This document shows, in pieces, positions 18,328-27,204 of a stretch of DNA of 45,006 bases. The first letter of the stretch is position 1. Every line of letters starts with the position of its first letter. The translations under genes were made by a program, and so were the position numbers. Source of the DNA: an uncultured Ruminococcus sp. (GTDB taxonomy: Bacteria; Bacillota; Clostridia; Oscillospirales; Acutalibacteraceae). The notes under the pieces are model-generated. The model did not search any database, was not told the origin of the DNA, and worked only from the letters and a program-made list of their open reading frames with translations. The stretch covers positions 1-45,006 of the forward strand of contig CACZCM010000003.1 of assembly GCA_902779615.1 (NCBI GenBank), given 5' to 3'.

Positions 18328-18771
18328 ATGAAATTGCACGAACTTTCACCGGCTGAAGGCTCCAAGAAGAGCGTTCGCCGCATCGGCAGAGGTCACGGTT
18401 CAGGCTGGGGCAAAACTGCAGGAAAAGGCCACAAGGGTCAGAAGGCAAGAGCAGGTCACGGAATGCGCCCCGGCTTCGAGGGCGGTCAGATGCCGCTCCA
18501 GAGACGTATCCCGAAGAGAGGCTTCAACAATATCTTCGCAAAAGACATCGTTGCTGTTAATGTTGGTACGCTCGAAAAGAAATTTGAGAATGGCGCGGTA
18601 GTAGATATCGAGGCGCTCAAAGAGGCAGGTGTACTGAAGAATTCTTTCGACGGCGTCAAGATCTTATCTAATGGTTCTTTGACTAAGAGCCTGACTGTTA
18701 AGGCTACTGCTTTCTCGAAGACAGCAAAGGAGAAGATCGAAGCTGCCGGCGGAAAGGCAGAGGTGATCTAA
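18328..18771 (+). CDS. rplO: 50S ribosomal protein L15
   Basis: A 147-residue L15. [20 protein letters not shown] then [22 protein letters not shown] and the [17 protein letters not shown] motif are standard. I use the ATG at 18328 with AAGGAGGT 7 nt upstream rather than an in-frame GTG at 18319. The stop codon directly abuts the TTG start of secY. Confidence 0.97.
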   Translation: MKLHELSPAEGSKKSVRRIGRGHGSGWGKTAGKGHKGQKARAGHGMRPGFEGGQMPLQRRIPKRGFNNIFAKDIVAVNVGTLEKKFENGAVVDIEALKEAGVLKNSFDGVKILSNGSLTKSLTVKATAFSKTAKEKIEAAGGKAEVI

Positions 18772-20079
18772 TTGTTTAAAACGATTCAGAATGCCTGGAA
18801 ACTTCCCGATCTCAGAAAGAAGCTTCTTTTTACACTACTGATTATTGTAGTGTTCAGATTAGGTTCCGTCATTCCGGTCCCGTTCCTCGACAGAGCGGCG
18901 CTTGAGTCTTTGATGGAGCAGTACTCCGGAAACAATATTCTCGCTTATCAGAATATGCTCGCCGGCGGTGCGTTCGCAAACGCTACATTGTTTGCAATGG
19001 GTATCACCCCATATATCAACAGTTCGATCATCATGCAGCTTTTGACGGTTGCTATTCCCGCGCTTGAGAATCTTGCAAAGGAAGGCAACGAGGGCAGAAA
19101 GAAGATCGCTTCCATCACAAGATATGTTACGGTGGGACTTGGTCTTATCCAGGGTACTGCTTATTATATCTTCCTTCGCCGTTCCGGCATTATCGTGTCG
19201 CAGTGGAAAGACGGCGGTTATGGTGTGTTCTCCTGCGCCGTTATTATCCTGACGTTTACCGCAGGTACGGCGCTTGTGATGTGGCTTGGTGAGCAGATAA
19301 ATGTTCACGGCGTGGGCAACGGTATCTCGATACTCCTTTTTGCAGGTATCATTTCTCGTGCGTCCTATCTCATCACTCAGATCACAAGCTACTGGCAGAT
19401 GGCTCTGAACGGTCAGACGAAGTTCTTCTTCTTCGTTCCGATCTACGTTGTGATCTTCTTCGCAGTGATCTGGCTGATAACTTTTATGAACGATGCAGAA
19501 AGACGTATTCCCGTTCAGTATGCTAAGCGTGTAGTCGGCAGAAAGATGTACGGCGGTCAGTCCACTCACCTTCCGATCAAGGTAGCTATGGACGGCGTTA
19601 TGCCGATTATCTTCGCAAGCTCCATACTCTCGATCCCCGCAACGATCAACCTTTTTGTGAAGGCTGAGTCGGGCTTCTGGAAGAGCTTCTTCGATTTCTT
19701 CGATCCCACAAGCGTCGGTTACATGATCCTTTATTTCATTCTTATAATAATGTTCGCTTACTTCTATACGACAATTCAGTACAACCCCGTAGAGATGGCT
19801 AACAATCTACGTACAAACAACGGCACTATTCCCGGTATTCGTCCGGGCAGACCGACAGCAGATTATATTGCAAAGATCCTTTCGAGAATTACACTTATCG
19901 GCGCTCTTTTCTTAGCGGTTATTGCTCTTGTTCCGTCAATATTCGGCAAGATCTCCACGATGGGAAATATGTCGCTCGGCGGTACGTCCGTTATCATTCT
20001 CGTAGGTGTTGCACTTGAAACAGTTAAGCAGCTCGAATCTCAGATGATGATGCGTCATTACAAGGGATTCCTTGACTGA
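18772..20079 (+). CDS. secY: Protein translocase subunit SecY
   Basis: A 435-residue, ten-helix SecY, the pore of the general secretion channel. The plug region LAGGAFANATLFAMGITPYINSS, the cytoplasmic loop RRIPVQYAKR and the C-terminal loop motif NLRTNNGTIPGIRPGRPT are conserved. The start is TTG, directly after the rplO stop, with GAGGTG inside the end of rplO. It precedes adk by 22 nt, as in other Firmicutes. Confidence 0.97.
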   Translation: MFKTIQNAWKLPDLRKKLLFTLLIIVVFRLGSVIPVPFLDRAALESLMEQYSGNNILAYQNMLAGGAFANATLFAMGITPYINSSIIMQLLTVAIPALENLAKEGNEGRKKIASITRYVTVGLGLIQGTAYYIFLRRSGIIVSQWKDGGYGVFSCAVIILTFTAGTALVMWLGEQINVHGVGNGISILLFAGIISRASYLITQITSYWQMALNGQTKFFFFVPIYVVIFFAVIWLITFMNDAERRIPVQYAKRVVGRKMYGGQSTHLPIKVAMDGVMPIIFASSILSIPATINLFVKAESGFWKSFFDFFDPTSVGYMILYFILIIMFAYFYTTIQYNPVEMANNLRTNNGTIPGIRPGRPTADYIAKILSRITLIGALFLAVIALVPSIFGKISTMGNMSLGGTSVIILVGVALETVKQLESQMMMRHYKGFLD

Positions 20080-20101
20080 TGAGAATAGGAGAACAATACT
20101 T

Positions 20102-20731
20102 ATGAACATAATTCTTTTAGGTGCCCCCGGTGCGGGCAAGGGTACTCAGGCGGAGAAGATCTGCGAGTACCTCGGAATTCCTACCATCAGCACGGGTAAC
20201 ATTATTCGTGCAGCGCTGAAAAGCGGTACGGAAATGGGTCTGAAGGCTAAGGCTTACACAGAGTCCGGTCAGCTTGTTCCCGATGAGATCGTTATCGGTA
20301 TCATTAAGGAGCGCCTTGCTGAGGACGACTGCAAGAGAGGCTTTATCCTCGACGGTTTCCCGAGAACCATTCCCCAGGCCGAGGCTCTGGACAAGATGGG
20401 CATCAATATCGACAAGGTTATCGATATTGAAGTTGCCGATGAAAGGATCGTTGGCAGAATGTCCGGACGCCGTGTCTGCGGCAACTGCGGCGCAAGCTAC
20501 CACCTTGAGTATAAACAGCCCAAGGAAGATGGTAAGTGCGACCTGTGCGGCAGCGCCCTTGTTCAGCGCAAGGACGACCACCCCGATACAGTAAAGGCTC
20601 GTCTTGAGGTTTATCACAGCGAAACAGAACCGCTCAAGGATTTCTATTCAAAGCAGGGTAAGCTTGCGATAGTAGAGGGACAGGAAGAGGTATCTGACAC
20701 TACAGCACTGGTGTTCAAGGAGCTAGAGTGA
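20102..20731 (+). CDS. adk: Adenylate kinase
   Basis: A 209-residue long-form adenylate kinase (ATP + AMP = 2 ADP). P-loop GAPGAGKGTQ at residues 7-16; the AMP site STGNIIRAALKSG and DGFPRT are present; the lid is the zinc-binding type with CGNC ... CDLC cysteines (about 127-149). I start at the ATG at 20102, giving MNIILLGAPGAGKGT, with GGAG upstream; a longer in-frame start inside secY is unlikely. Confidence 0.97.
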   Translation: MNIILLGAPGAGKGTQAEKICEYLGIPTISTGNIIRAALKSGTEMGLKAKAYTESGQLVPDEIVIGIIKERLAEDDCKRGFILDGFPRTIPQAEALDKMGINIDKVIDIEVADERIVGRMSGRRVCGNCGASYHLEYKQPKEDGKCDLCGSALVQRKDDHPDTVKARLEVYHSETEPLKDFYSKQGKLAIVEGQEEVSDTTALVFKELE

Positions 20732-20736
20732 TTTAG

Positions 20737-21489
20737 ATGATAGTCCTTAAAACAATAGAGGAACTAAAAAAGATGAGGGCTGCCGGAAGAATTTCCCAAA
20801 GGGCACTGCGCCTTGCGGGAGCGGCGGTCGAGCCGGGAGTTTCTACTGCCGAGCTTGACAGTATTGTCCGCAAATATATCGAGGAGCAGGGGGCGACCCC
20901 TTCCTTCCTCGGTTACGGCGGGTTTCCGGCAAGTGCCTGCATATCGGTTAACAATGTGGTTATCCATGGCATACCGAAGGAGGACTGCATTCTTAAGCAG
21001 GGCGATATCGTAAGCATAGATGTGGGAGCGTATTTTGAGGGCTTCCACGGAGATAATGCGTGGACGTTCCCCTGCGGAGATATTACAGATGAAGCAGCGG
21101 CTTTGCTTAACGCCACTAAGAACGCTATGTTCGAAGGGATCAAGGCGGCAAAGGCAGGCGGCAGAGTCGGAGATATCGGCTATGCTGTTCAAAGGTATGC
21201 TGAACTTCGCAGTTACTCGGTGGTACGAGATTTTACCGGCCATGGAGTAGGTGCAAAGCTGCATGAAGCCCCAAATGTACCAAACTACGGTACGCCCGGC
21301 AGAGGGCCTGCGCTTATGCCCGGCATGGTAATAGCGATAGAGCCTATGGTAAACATGGGCACACACAAGGTCAAGGTGCTGAGAGATAAATGGACTACCA
21401 TTACGGCAGACGGAAAGCTTTCGGCGCATTTTGAACACACCGTCGCAGTCACACCGGAGGGTCCGGTGATCCTAACGGACGCAGACTGA
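20737..21489 (+). CDS. map: Methionine aminopeptidase, type I
   Basis: A 250-residue methionine aminopeptidase, removing the N-terminal Met of nascent proteins. The five metal ligands are visible: Asp in SIDVGAYFEG, Asp in FHGDNAW, His in FTGHGVGAKLHEAP, Glu in AIEPM and Glu in HFEHTVAVT. The Shine-Dalgarno is weak (AAGGAG about 14 nt upstream, inside adk), suggesting translational coupling to adk, whose stop is 5 nt upstream. Confidence 0.96.
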   Translation: MIVLKTIEELKKMRAAGRISQRALRLAGAAVEPGVSTAELDSIVRKYIEEQGATPSFLGYGGFPASACISVNNVVIHGIPKEDCILKQGDIVSIDVGAYFEGFHGDNAWTFPCGDITDEAAALLNATKNAMFEGIKAAKAGGRVGDIGYAVQRYAELRSYSVVRDFTGHGVGAKLHEAPNVPNYGTPGRGPALMPGMVIAIEPMVNMGTHKVKVLRDKWTTITADGKLSAHFEHTVAVTPEGPVILTDAD

Positions 21490-21503
21490 GCCGAGGTGAT
21501 AAA

Positions 21504-21743
21504 GTGGAATACAATGTCGGACAAATAGTAAAGGCTAAAGCGGGGCGTGACAAAGAGGGCTTTTTCGTTATAATAGCAATTGACGGGCAGTTTGCCTATA
21601 TTGCAGACGGCAGACATCGCTTGGTCGATAAGCCGAAAAAGAAAAAGCTGATACATCTTGCGCCGACAGCAAAAACGGCGCAGACGTTCGCCTCAAACCG
21701 TGAAATAAAACACGCATTGAGAGAGTTTCTGAGTGAGAATTAG
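21504..21743 (+). CDS. KOW-domain RNA-binding protein (L14e-like)
   Basis: A 79-residue protein with a KOW-like opening (YNVGQIVKAKAGRDKEGFFVI) and basic middle (DKPKKKKLIHLAP). Similar short KOW proteins, sometimes annotated as L14e-like, sit between map and infA in many Clostridia, and their role is not established; a ribosome or RNA link is inferred from context. The start is GTG with GAGGTG 5 nt upstream; infA starts 12 nt after the stop. Confidence 0.85.
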   Translation: MEYNVGQIVKAKAGRDKEGFFVIIAIDGQFAYIADGRHRLVDKPKKKKLIHLAPTAKTAQTFASNREIKHALREFLSEN

Positions 21744-21755
21744 GAGGAATGTTCT

Positions 21756-21974
21756 TTGTCTAAGCAGGATGTATTTGAACTGCAGGGTACAGTAACAGAC
21801 GCATTGCCGAATACCAAGTTTAAAGTAGAGCTTGAAAACGGCAAGGTCATTGAGGCGCATATCTCAGGTAAGCTGAGAATGAATTTTATTCGTATTCTTC
21901 CCGGCGATAAGGTGACGGTGGAGCTTTCGCCGTACGATCTTACTAAGGGCAGGATCACATGGAGAGGTAAGTAA
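21756..21974 (+). CDS. infA: Translation initiation factor IF-1
   Basis: A 72-residue OB-fold IF-1, which blocks the A site during initiation. [20 protein letters not shown] and the [29 protein letters not shown] block identify it, ending GRITWRGK. The start codon is TTG at 21756, preceded by AGGAGG; IF-1 from a TTG start is uncommon but the N-terminus fits exactly. Confidence 0.96.
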   Translation: MSKQDVFELQGTVTDALPNTKFKVELENGKVIEAHISGKLRMNFIRILPGDKVTVELSPYDLTKGRITWRGK

Positions 21975-22017
21975 TTACTCTTATATAATGTTACTTTGAG
22001 AAAGGAATGATTACACA

Positions 22018-22131
22018 ATGAAAGTCAGACCTTCTGTAAAGAAAATTTGCGATAAGTGCAAGGTAATCAAGCGCAAGGGCAAGATCATGGTGATCTGCGA
22101 GAACCCCAAGCACAAGCAGCGTCAGGGCTGA
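22018..22131 (+). CDS. rpmJ: 50S ribosomal protein L36
   Basis: A 37-residue zinc-type L36, read directly from the sequence: [20 protein letters not shown] followed by [17 protein letters not shown]. The C-x2-C ... C-x4-H ligands for zinc are present. AAAGGAA lies upstream of the ATG. It precedes rpsM by 89 nt, a gap that contains a hairpin. Confidence 0.96.
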   Translation: MKVRPSVKKICDKCKVIKRKGKIMVICENPKHKQRQG

Positions 22132-22169
22132 TTCGCACATCGCAAGTATTCGCAGATTTCGGAATTTTC

Positions 22170-22196
22170 CGTTATCTTGATTTGAGATAACGTTTT
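22170..22196 (+). terminator. Terminator-like hairpin between rpmJ and rpsM
   Basis: CGTTATCT (22170-22177) and AGATAACG (22185-22192) form a perfect 8-bp stem with a 7-nt loop, followed by TTTT. It is AU-rich and could be a partial attenuator or a processing site ahead of the alpha-operon part. Confidence 0.4.
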
Positions 22197-22220
22197 ACTT
22201 ATTTAGTGGAGGTGCAGATT

Positions 22221-22589
22221 ATGGCACGTATAGCTGGTGTTGACTTACCGAGAGATAAGAGAGTTGAGATTGGCTTAACTTATATTTACGGTATCGGCCG
22301 CAAGACTGCAAGCGACATCATCGCTGCAACAGGCGTAAACCCCGACACTCGTGTAAGAGATCTGAGCGAGGAGGATATTTCTAAGCTTAGAGAGTATATA
22401 GATCACAACTGCCGCGTTGAAGGCGACCTTCGCCGCGACGTTGCATTCGATATCAAAAGACTTATCGAGATAGGCTGCTACAGAGGTGTTCGTCACCGCA
22501 AGGGTCTCCCCGTAAGAGGTCAGCGTTCGAAGACAAACGCTCGTACCCGCAAAGGCCCCAGAAAGACAATGGCTAACAAGAAGAAGTAA
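22221..22589 (+). CDS. rpsM: 30S ribosomal protein S13
   Basis: A 122-residue S13, contacting S19 and the P-site t[24 protein letters not shown] and the ending [20 protein letters not shown] are typical. The ATG at 22221 follows GGAGGTG; upstream in-frame GTG codons overlap that site. Confidence 0.97.
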   Translation: MARIAGVDLPRDKRVEIGLTYIYGIGRKTASDIIAATGVNPDTRVRDLSEEDISKLREYIDHNCRVEGDLRRDVAFDIKRLIEIGCYRGVRHRKGLPVRGQRSKTNARTRKGPRKTMANKKK

Positions 22590-22601
22590 GGAGGAGATCA
22601 T

Positions 22602-23006
22602 ATGGCAGCACCTAAGGGCGCTAAAAAGGCAGTATCACGCCGCCGCCGTGAGCGTAAGAATGTTGAGAAGGGCGCAGCTCATATTCAGTCAACATTCAAC
22701 AATACAATCGTTACTATTACAGATACACAGGGCAACGCTATTTCATGGGCAAGCGCAGGCGAGCTTGGATTCAGAGGATCCAAGAAGTCTACTCCGTTCG
22801 CGGCACAGACAGCAGCAGAAACAGCTGCAAAAGTCGCTATGGAGCATGGTATGAAGTCTGTTGACGTTTATGTTAAGGGCCCGGGTTCAGGCAGAGAGGC
22901 TGCGATCAGAGCATTGCAGCAGGCAGGCCTTGATGTTACAATGATCAAGGACGTAACGCCGATCCCTCATAACGGATGCCGTCCTCCGAAGAGAAGACGT
23001 GTCTGA
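22602..23006 (+). CDS. rpsK: 30S ribosomal protein S11
   Basis: A 134-residue S11 of the 30S platform. [20 protein letters not shown] and [19 protein letters not shown] then [15 protein letters not shown] are conserved. AGGAGG precedes the ATG. Confidence 0.98.
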   Translation: MAAPKGAKKAVSRRRRERKNVEKGAAHIQSTFNNTIVTITDTQGNAISWASAGELGFRGSKKSTPFAAQTAAETAAKVAMEHGMKSVDVYVKGPGSGREAAIRALQQAGLDVTMIKDVTPIPHNGCRPPKRRRV

Positions 23007-23032
23007 TCAAATATTGCGGAGGTGTAAAAACA

Positions 23033-23632
23033 ATGGCAGTAAATAGAGATCCTATTTTAAAGAGATGCAGATATCTGGGCATCAGCCCCACGGTTGTTGG
23101 TATCGACAAGAAGTCGAACAGATTTAAGAACAACAACAATTCAAGAAGAAAGGTTTCCGAGTACGGAATGCAGCTGAAGGAGAAGCAGAAGCTGAAGTTC
23201 ATCTACGGCGTACTTGAGAAGCAGTTCTATCACTACTACGAGCTGGCAGCTAAGATGGAAGGTCAGGCAGGCAACAACCTTATCGTTCTGCTTGAGTCCA
23301 GACTCGACAACGTTATTTTCAGAATGGGTCTTGCGTCAACAAGACGTGAGTCAAGACAGCTCGTAAATCATGGTCACTTCCTTGTAAACGGCAATAAGGT
23401 AGATATCCCCTCCTACAGAATCAAGGTTGGCGATGTTATTACTCTCAGGGATAAGAGCAAGTCAAGCTCCAAGTTTAAGGATAACCTTGAGCTTACAAAG
23501 AGCCGTGTAGTTCCGGCTTGGCTTGATGAGAACAGAGATGAGTACAAGGCAACTGTTACACGTATGCCTTCAGTTGAGGACCTCGACTACGATGTAGAGG
23601 CTCACCTCATCGTCGAGTTGTACTCCAAGTAA
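23033..23632 (+). CDS. rpsD: 30S ribosomal protein S4
   Basis: A 199-residue S4, a primary 16S binder; in some bacteria it is the alpha-operon autoregulator. [11 protein letters not shown], the helix region [25 protein letters not shown] segment and the S4 domain [20 protein letters not shown] are clear. It has no N-terminal zinc cysteine cluster. The ATG 23033 has GGAGGTG upstream; an in-frame ATG inside rpsK is rejected. It is encoded within the alpha operon, unlike in Bacillus subtilis. Confidence 0.97.
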   Translation: MAVNRDPILKRCRYLGISPTVVGIDKKSNRFKNNNNSRRKVSEYGMQLKEKQKLKFIYGVLEKQFYHYYELAAKMEGQAGNNLIVLLESRLDNVIFRMGLASTRRESRQLVNHGHFLVNGNKVDIPSYRIKVGDVITLRDKSKSSSKFKDNLELTKSRVVPAWLDENRDEYKATVTRMPSVEDLDYDVEAHLIVELYSK

Positions 23633-23712
23633 TCCCATCCACACAAGTAATACACACATATCGGCACGCACCATTTGGTGCGCTGCCACCAATGTCAGGG
23701 AGGAGCCAACTT

Positions 23713-24666
23713 ATGATAGAGTTTGAAAAGCCGAAAATAGAAACCGAGCTGCTTTCTAAAGACGGTAAGCATGGCATTTTTGTTGTTGAACCTCTTGAGA
23801 GAGGCTTCGGCAACACACTTGGCAACAGCCTTCGTCGTGTATTGCTCTCATCGCTCGAGGGCGTGGCCGTTAAGTCGATCAAGATAGACGGCGTGCTGCA
23901 CGAGTTCTCAACCATTCCCGGCGTAAAAGAGGATGTAACTCAGATAATCCTTAACATGAAAGGCCTCACGGCAAAGCTCATGAGTCAGGGTGAGAAAAAG
24001 GTTGAGATCAGGGCGGAAGGACCTTGCGAGGTCACAGCCGCCAGCATTATGTGTGACAGTGAGGTTGAGATTCTTAACCCTGAGATGCATATCGCAACCC
24101 TGGGCGAAGGAGCGAAGCTTTTCATGGAGATCACCATGGACAGAGGCAGAGGTTACGTTCCCGGTGAACGCAACAAGCAGCTTGCTGACGAAACAGCGAT
24201 CGGCACTCTTCCGGTGGACTCGATCTATACGCCTGTTTTAAAGGTTAATTATACGGTAGACAATACTCGTGTCGGTCAGATAACCGACTATGATAAACTC
24301 ACACTCGACGTGTGGACAAACGGTGTTGTAAATGCGCAGGAGGCTGTATCTTTAGCAGCTAAAGTGCTCACTGAGCACTTGAATCTCTTTGTTGATCTGT
24401 CCGATAAGGCCTTCAATACGGAGATCATGGTAGAGAAGGACGACAAGGGTAAGGAGAAGGTACTCGAAATGACCATCGAGGAGCTGGATCTTTCCGTGCG
24501 TTCGTTCAATTGCTTAAAGCGCGCCGGAATCAACACGGTCGAAGACTTGACGAACAAGACAGAGAGCGATATGATGAAGGTCAGAAACCTTGGACGCAAG
24601 TCGCTCGAGGAGGTAATCGTAAAACTCCAGAGCCTTGGATTCAGTCTTCACAAAGAAGAGGAGTAA
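23713..24666 (+). CDS. rpoA: DNA-directed RNA polymerase alpha subunit
   Basis: A 317-residue alpha subunit. The N-terminal dimerisation domain contains [18 protein letters not shown]; the C-terminal DNA- and activator-binding domain (about 245-315) contains [14 protein letters not shown] and [13 protein letters not shown] start at the ATG at 23713 ([10 protein letters not shown]) with GGGAGGAG upstream. Next is rplQ, 35 nt later. Confidence 0.98.
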   Translation: MIEFEKPKIETELLSKDGKHGIFVVEPLERGFGNTLGNSLRRVLLSSLEGVAVKSIKIDGVLHEFSTIPGVKEDVTQIILNMKGLTAKLMSQGEKKVEIRAEGPCEVTAASIMCDSEVEILNPEMHIATLGEGAKLFMEITMDRGRGYVPGERNKQLADETAIGTLPVDSIYTPVLKVNYTVDNTRVGQITDYDKLTLDVWTNGVVNAQEAVSLAAKVLTEHLNLFVDLSDKAFNTEIMVEKDDKGKEKVLEMTIEELDLSVRSFNCLKRAGINTVEDLTNKTESDMMKVRNLGRKSLEEVIVKLQSLGFSLHKEEE

Positions 24667-24701
24667 GCCTCTTATCCATTTTCAAGTAAGGAGTGACTTA
24701 A

Positions 24702-25043
24702 ATGCCCGGAACAAGAAAACTCGGAAGAACCACAGCCCACAGAACTGCAATGCTCAGAGGTATGGTTACTTTCCTTTTTCAGAACGGAAAAATAGAAACA
24801 ACTGTTACTCGTGCTAAAGAGGTTAGCTCTATGGCCGAGAAGATGATCACAATCGCAAAGAAAAACGATCTTCACAACAAGCGTCTTGTTATGGCTTTCG
24901 TAACAGATGAAGATGTTGTTAAGAAGCTTTTCGATGAGATCGCGCCGAAGTATGCCGACAGAAACGGCGGCTACACAAGGATCACAAAGACAGGTCCTCG
25001 CCGCGGCGACGCAGCTGAGATGGCGATCATCGAGCTTATCTAA
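24702..25043 (+). CDS. rplQ: 50S ribosomal protein L17
   Basis: A 113-residue L17, last protein gene of the operon. [19 protein letters not shown] and the ending [15 protein letters not shown] are typical. AAGGAG precedes the ATG. A tRNA gene follows 54 nt downstream and may be cotranscribed. Confidence 0.97.
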   Translation: MPGTRKLGRTTAHRTAMLRGMVTFLFQNGKIETTVTRAKEVSSMAEKMITIAKKNDLHNKRLVMAFVTDEDVVKKLFDEIAPKYADRNGGYTRITKTGPRRGDAAEMAIIELI

Positions 25044-25054
25044 AGTATATATTA

Positions 25055-25084
25055 CTGCCTGCATCATTATGGTGGTGCAGGCAG
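25055..25084 (+). other. Hairpin between rplQ and tRNA-Arg
   Basis: CTGCCTGCA (25055-25063) and TGCAGGCAG (25076-25084) form a perfect 9-bp stem. No T-tract follows, so it looks like a processing or RNA-stabilising hairpin at the operon 3' end rather than a terminator. Confidence 0.5.
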
Positions 25085-25097
25085 AGTATCGATATTC

Positions 25098-25171
25098 CCG
25101 CCCGTGGCGCAGCCGGATAACGCAGCAGATTCCGATTCTGAAGAACGGGGGTTCGAATCCCTCCGGGCGGG
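25098..25171 (+). tRNA. tRNA-Arg (anticodon CCG)
   Basis: A 74-nt cloverleaf. The acceptor CCGCCCG pairs perfectly with CGGGCGG, the D arm is GCGC/ACGC (one mismatch), and the anticodon loop TTCCGAT carries CCG at 25132-25134, reading codon CGG. The T arm is GGGGG-TTCGAAT-CCCTC and the discriminator is G. The 3' CCA is not encoded. One G-A mismatch occurs at the base of the anticodon stem. It sits between rplQ and a strong terminator. Confidence 0.93.
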
Positions 25172-25178
25172 CTGATAT

Positions 25179-25208
25179 TCCGATCCATATTGGATCGGAT
25201 TTTTTTTT
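25179..25208 (+). terminator. Terminator after tRNA-Arg, likely the end of the ribosomal operon
   Basis: CCGATCCA (25180-25187) and TGGATCGG (25191-25198) form an 8-bp stem with a 3-nt loop, followed by nine T. Confidence 0.9.
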
Positions 25209-25268
25209 CCAAATAAACGGTTATCAAAAATTGTTTACTAAAATTTCTTATTTATTGCAACTATTTTA

Positions 25269-25297
25269 TTGCATTTTCCGAGATTATTTGGTATAAT
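25269..25297 (+). promoter_or_regulatory. Promoter of the four-helix-bundle gene
   Basis: TTGCAT (25269-25274), 17-nt spacer, TATAAT (25292-25297). Transcription would begin close to the Shine-Dalgarno. Confidence 0.75.
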
Positions 25298-25317
25298 GTT
25301 ACTGTGAGGTGGTAATT

Positions 25318-25731
25318 ATGAGTACCGCAATTTTTGATAAGTCCGTGGAGTTTCTTGCACAAATTGCCTTATTCAATGAGTCATATTCAAAATCAGGGTT
25401 GGACAGAACTTTAACTAACCGTTTGGTACAAGCTGCTGCCGAAATGGGTACACATATCAATAACTCTGTGTATGGCAGCGATAAAACGGCTTTTAATGCA
25501 TGTCTGCAGGATGCATTGAAATCATCGGTGGAATGTGTGTTCCTTTTAAAGGTGATCAGTTCGACCAATTTGTTTCCGTACGACTATGTGTTCCTGATTA
25601 CTATGGTACAGGATATAAAAAATGTCCTGATTGCGTCTTTAAATGCTAACAAGCCTCAACCCGATCAAAATGCGCCTCAAAGTAAATGGAACAAATACAA
25701 TAACGGTACGGCGGGACGCTTCTCTACATAA
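25318..25731 (+). CDS. Four-helix-bundle protein (S23/IVS-like)
   Basis: A 137-residue, largely helical protein without membrane segments. The pattern of amphipathic helices, with SLDRTLTNRL-type segment (SGLDRTLTNRLVQAAAEMGTH) and a later DALKSSVECVFLLKVIS, resembles the four-helix-bundle family once found in 23S rRNA intervening sequences and now common as free genes of unknown role. The C-terminal 30 residues are polar and Asn/Gln-rich. The ATG at 25318 has GAGGT 7 nt upstream. It has its own promoter and terminator. The family call is by pattern only. Confidence 0.6.
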   Translation: MSTAIFDKSVEFLAQIALFNESYSKSGLDRTLTNRLVQAAAEMGTHINNSVYGSDKTAFNACLQDALKSSVECVFLLKVISSTNLFPYDYVFLITMVQDIKNVLIASLNANKPQPDQNAPQSKWNKYNNGTAGRFST

Positions 25732-25763
25732 AATATTTCTATTTGTTTATGTGATTATAACTT

Positions 25764-25800
25764 CTGCCTGTGTTATGCGGAAATGCAGGCAGGGGTTTTT
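25764..25800 (+). terminator. Terminator of the four-helix-bundle gene
   Basis: CTGCCTG (25764-25770) pairs with CAGGCAG (25786-25792), followed by GGGTTTTT. Confidence 0.75.
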
Positions 25801-25843
25801 GTGTTTGTAAACGTTTTTATTGAAGATAAACGGAGGTGACGTA

Positions 25844-26965
25844 ATGACCGAAAAAAAAGAGCCGATATTCGGATTCATAAAATGCCCTTACTGCGGGAAT
25901 TTGACGAGGGCAGCTACGTATACTTGTCAGGCGTGCGGCGCTGTTATCAATCCTCGAACCGAAAGTCCCACCGAAACGTTTACTTCTCAAAAGAGAGGTG
26001 AGGCAGCGCATCAGCAGGGAGGGCAGACCTCAAGCGGTGTTAGCAGGCAGACGAGTGCGATAATGCCGCAAAATAGAGCGGACACGTTTTCGTCTGAAGG
26101 CCGACAAGCGGCAAACGGAGGCTACACCCAGCAGAACACAATTGCGGCCTCGCAACAGAATTATGCCGGGGTTGAAGCAGTTGGAAGAGATGTATTCTCC
26201 TCGGACAACAGAAAGGTTTATGGCAGGCAGTTTGAGGTTGGCAAACAAACGTCCGGCTACGAGGTGTTTTCATCTGAGAAAGATGCGCAGCGACGCAGTA
26301 TAAACGAGCAGACTGTCAGCAGGAGTATCGGCGCAGATCAGAATCCGTATGAAAACAGCAGAAACGTTCACTTCATTGATGAGATTGGCACCGACATAGA
26401 AGAATATACGGCGAATGATATCTTCGAATTCAGACGTCACAGATTTGGCAAGCGCGCAGCCGATATTCTTGATCTGCTGATGGGCACAATGATCGCAGCT
26501 GTCGTATTGACGCTTGTGGCAGAGTTGGTTTTCACATCACCCCATGAACCTGTTATATTCGATGTTGTAACCGCTGCGTTTTCGGCGATAACACTGCTTT
26601 GTGTATTCACAATAAAGCGAACGTGGAACAAATCAAATGTATATTTTATGTCGGCGATAGTGATACTCTATTCCGTATTCATGATAATCGGTATTTTGGT
26701 GGCAAGCCATCCGGAGTATCGATCGGGAATGAGCGGCGGTTGGAATCACGCGATGGCATTGGAGCCAATGATGGTGTTTATTCCCATGGCAGCGATCGAT
26801 GTTGTCAGCGGAGGTATAATAATATATATGGCGAAGCTGTATGCGCTTTGGGAAGCATATCAGCGGCGTGACGAGGATGCAGCTGCGGCGAAGCAGTCAG
26901 ACGGAGAGTATTTCGAGGTTTACAAGAGCGGCGGCGAAAATGCGGAGAATCTTCAAGGGCAGTGA
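25844..26965 (+). CDS. Zinc-ribbon membrane protein of unknown function
   Basis: A 373-residue protein. An N-terminal zinc ribbon has CPYC (14-17) and CQAC (28-31). Residues 40-175 are a Ser/Gln/Asn-rich linker in which a short motif recurs: DTFSSEGRQ, DVFSSDNRK and EVFSSEKDA. Residues about 195-330 hold four hydrophobic segments. The C-terminus is acidic and cytoplasmic-looking. There is no signal peptide; the ribbon is likely cytoplasmic. I recognise no function; similar zinc-ribbon-plus-membrane architectures are common in Clostridia. The ATG at 25844 follows GGAGGTG. It stands alone between two terminators. Confidence 0.75.
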   Translation: MTEKKEPIFGFIKCPYCGNLTRAATYTCQACGAVINPRTESPTETFTSQKRGEAAHQQGGQTSSGVSRQTSAIMPQNRADTFSSEGRQAANGGYTQQNTIAASQQNYAGVEAVGRDVFSSDNRKVYGRQFEVGKQTSGYEVFSSEKDAQRRSINEQTVSRSIGADQNPYENSRNVHFIDEIGTDIEEYTANDIFEFRRHRFGKRAADILDLLMGTMIAAVVLTLVAELVFTSPHEPVIFDVVTAAFSAITLLCVFTIKRTWNKSNVYFMSAIVILYSVFMIIGILVASHPEYRSGMSGGWNHAMALEPMMVFIPMAAIDVVSGGIIIYMAKLYALWEAYQRRDEDAAAAKQSDGEYFEVYKSGGENAENLQGQ

Positions 26966-27051
26966 ACACCGTCTGCCGAGAAAAGATATATTCACACATT
27001 GTGATCCAAAAACGGCGGCACACTTGAACGAGTCGGGGACATTATCGGCGT

Positions 27052-27087
27052 CCGGCGTCTGTGAACTTGAGTGACGCCGTGTGTTTT
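27052..27087 (+). terminator. Terminator after the zinc-ribbon membrane protein
   Basis: GGCGTC (27054-27059) and GACGCC (27073-27078) with a 13-nt loop, then GTGTG and a run of seven T. Confidence 0.65.
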
Positions 27088-27140
27088 TTTATCTGTTTTG
27101 AAAATGCCCGATAAAAATTTTTTATCCGTATTCAGCTCTG

Positions 27141-27169
27141 TTGATTATTTTTCCGACATATGGTAAAAT
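27141..27169 (+). promoter_or_regulatory. Promoter of the aminotransferase-trpS pair
   Basis: TTGATT (27141-27146), 17-nt spacer, TAAAAT (27164-27169), 35 nt upstream of the start codon. Confidence 0.65.
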
Positions 27170-27204
27170 ATATAGCGTAGATCAATTTAACAGGAGTGAT
27201 AATT

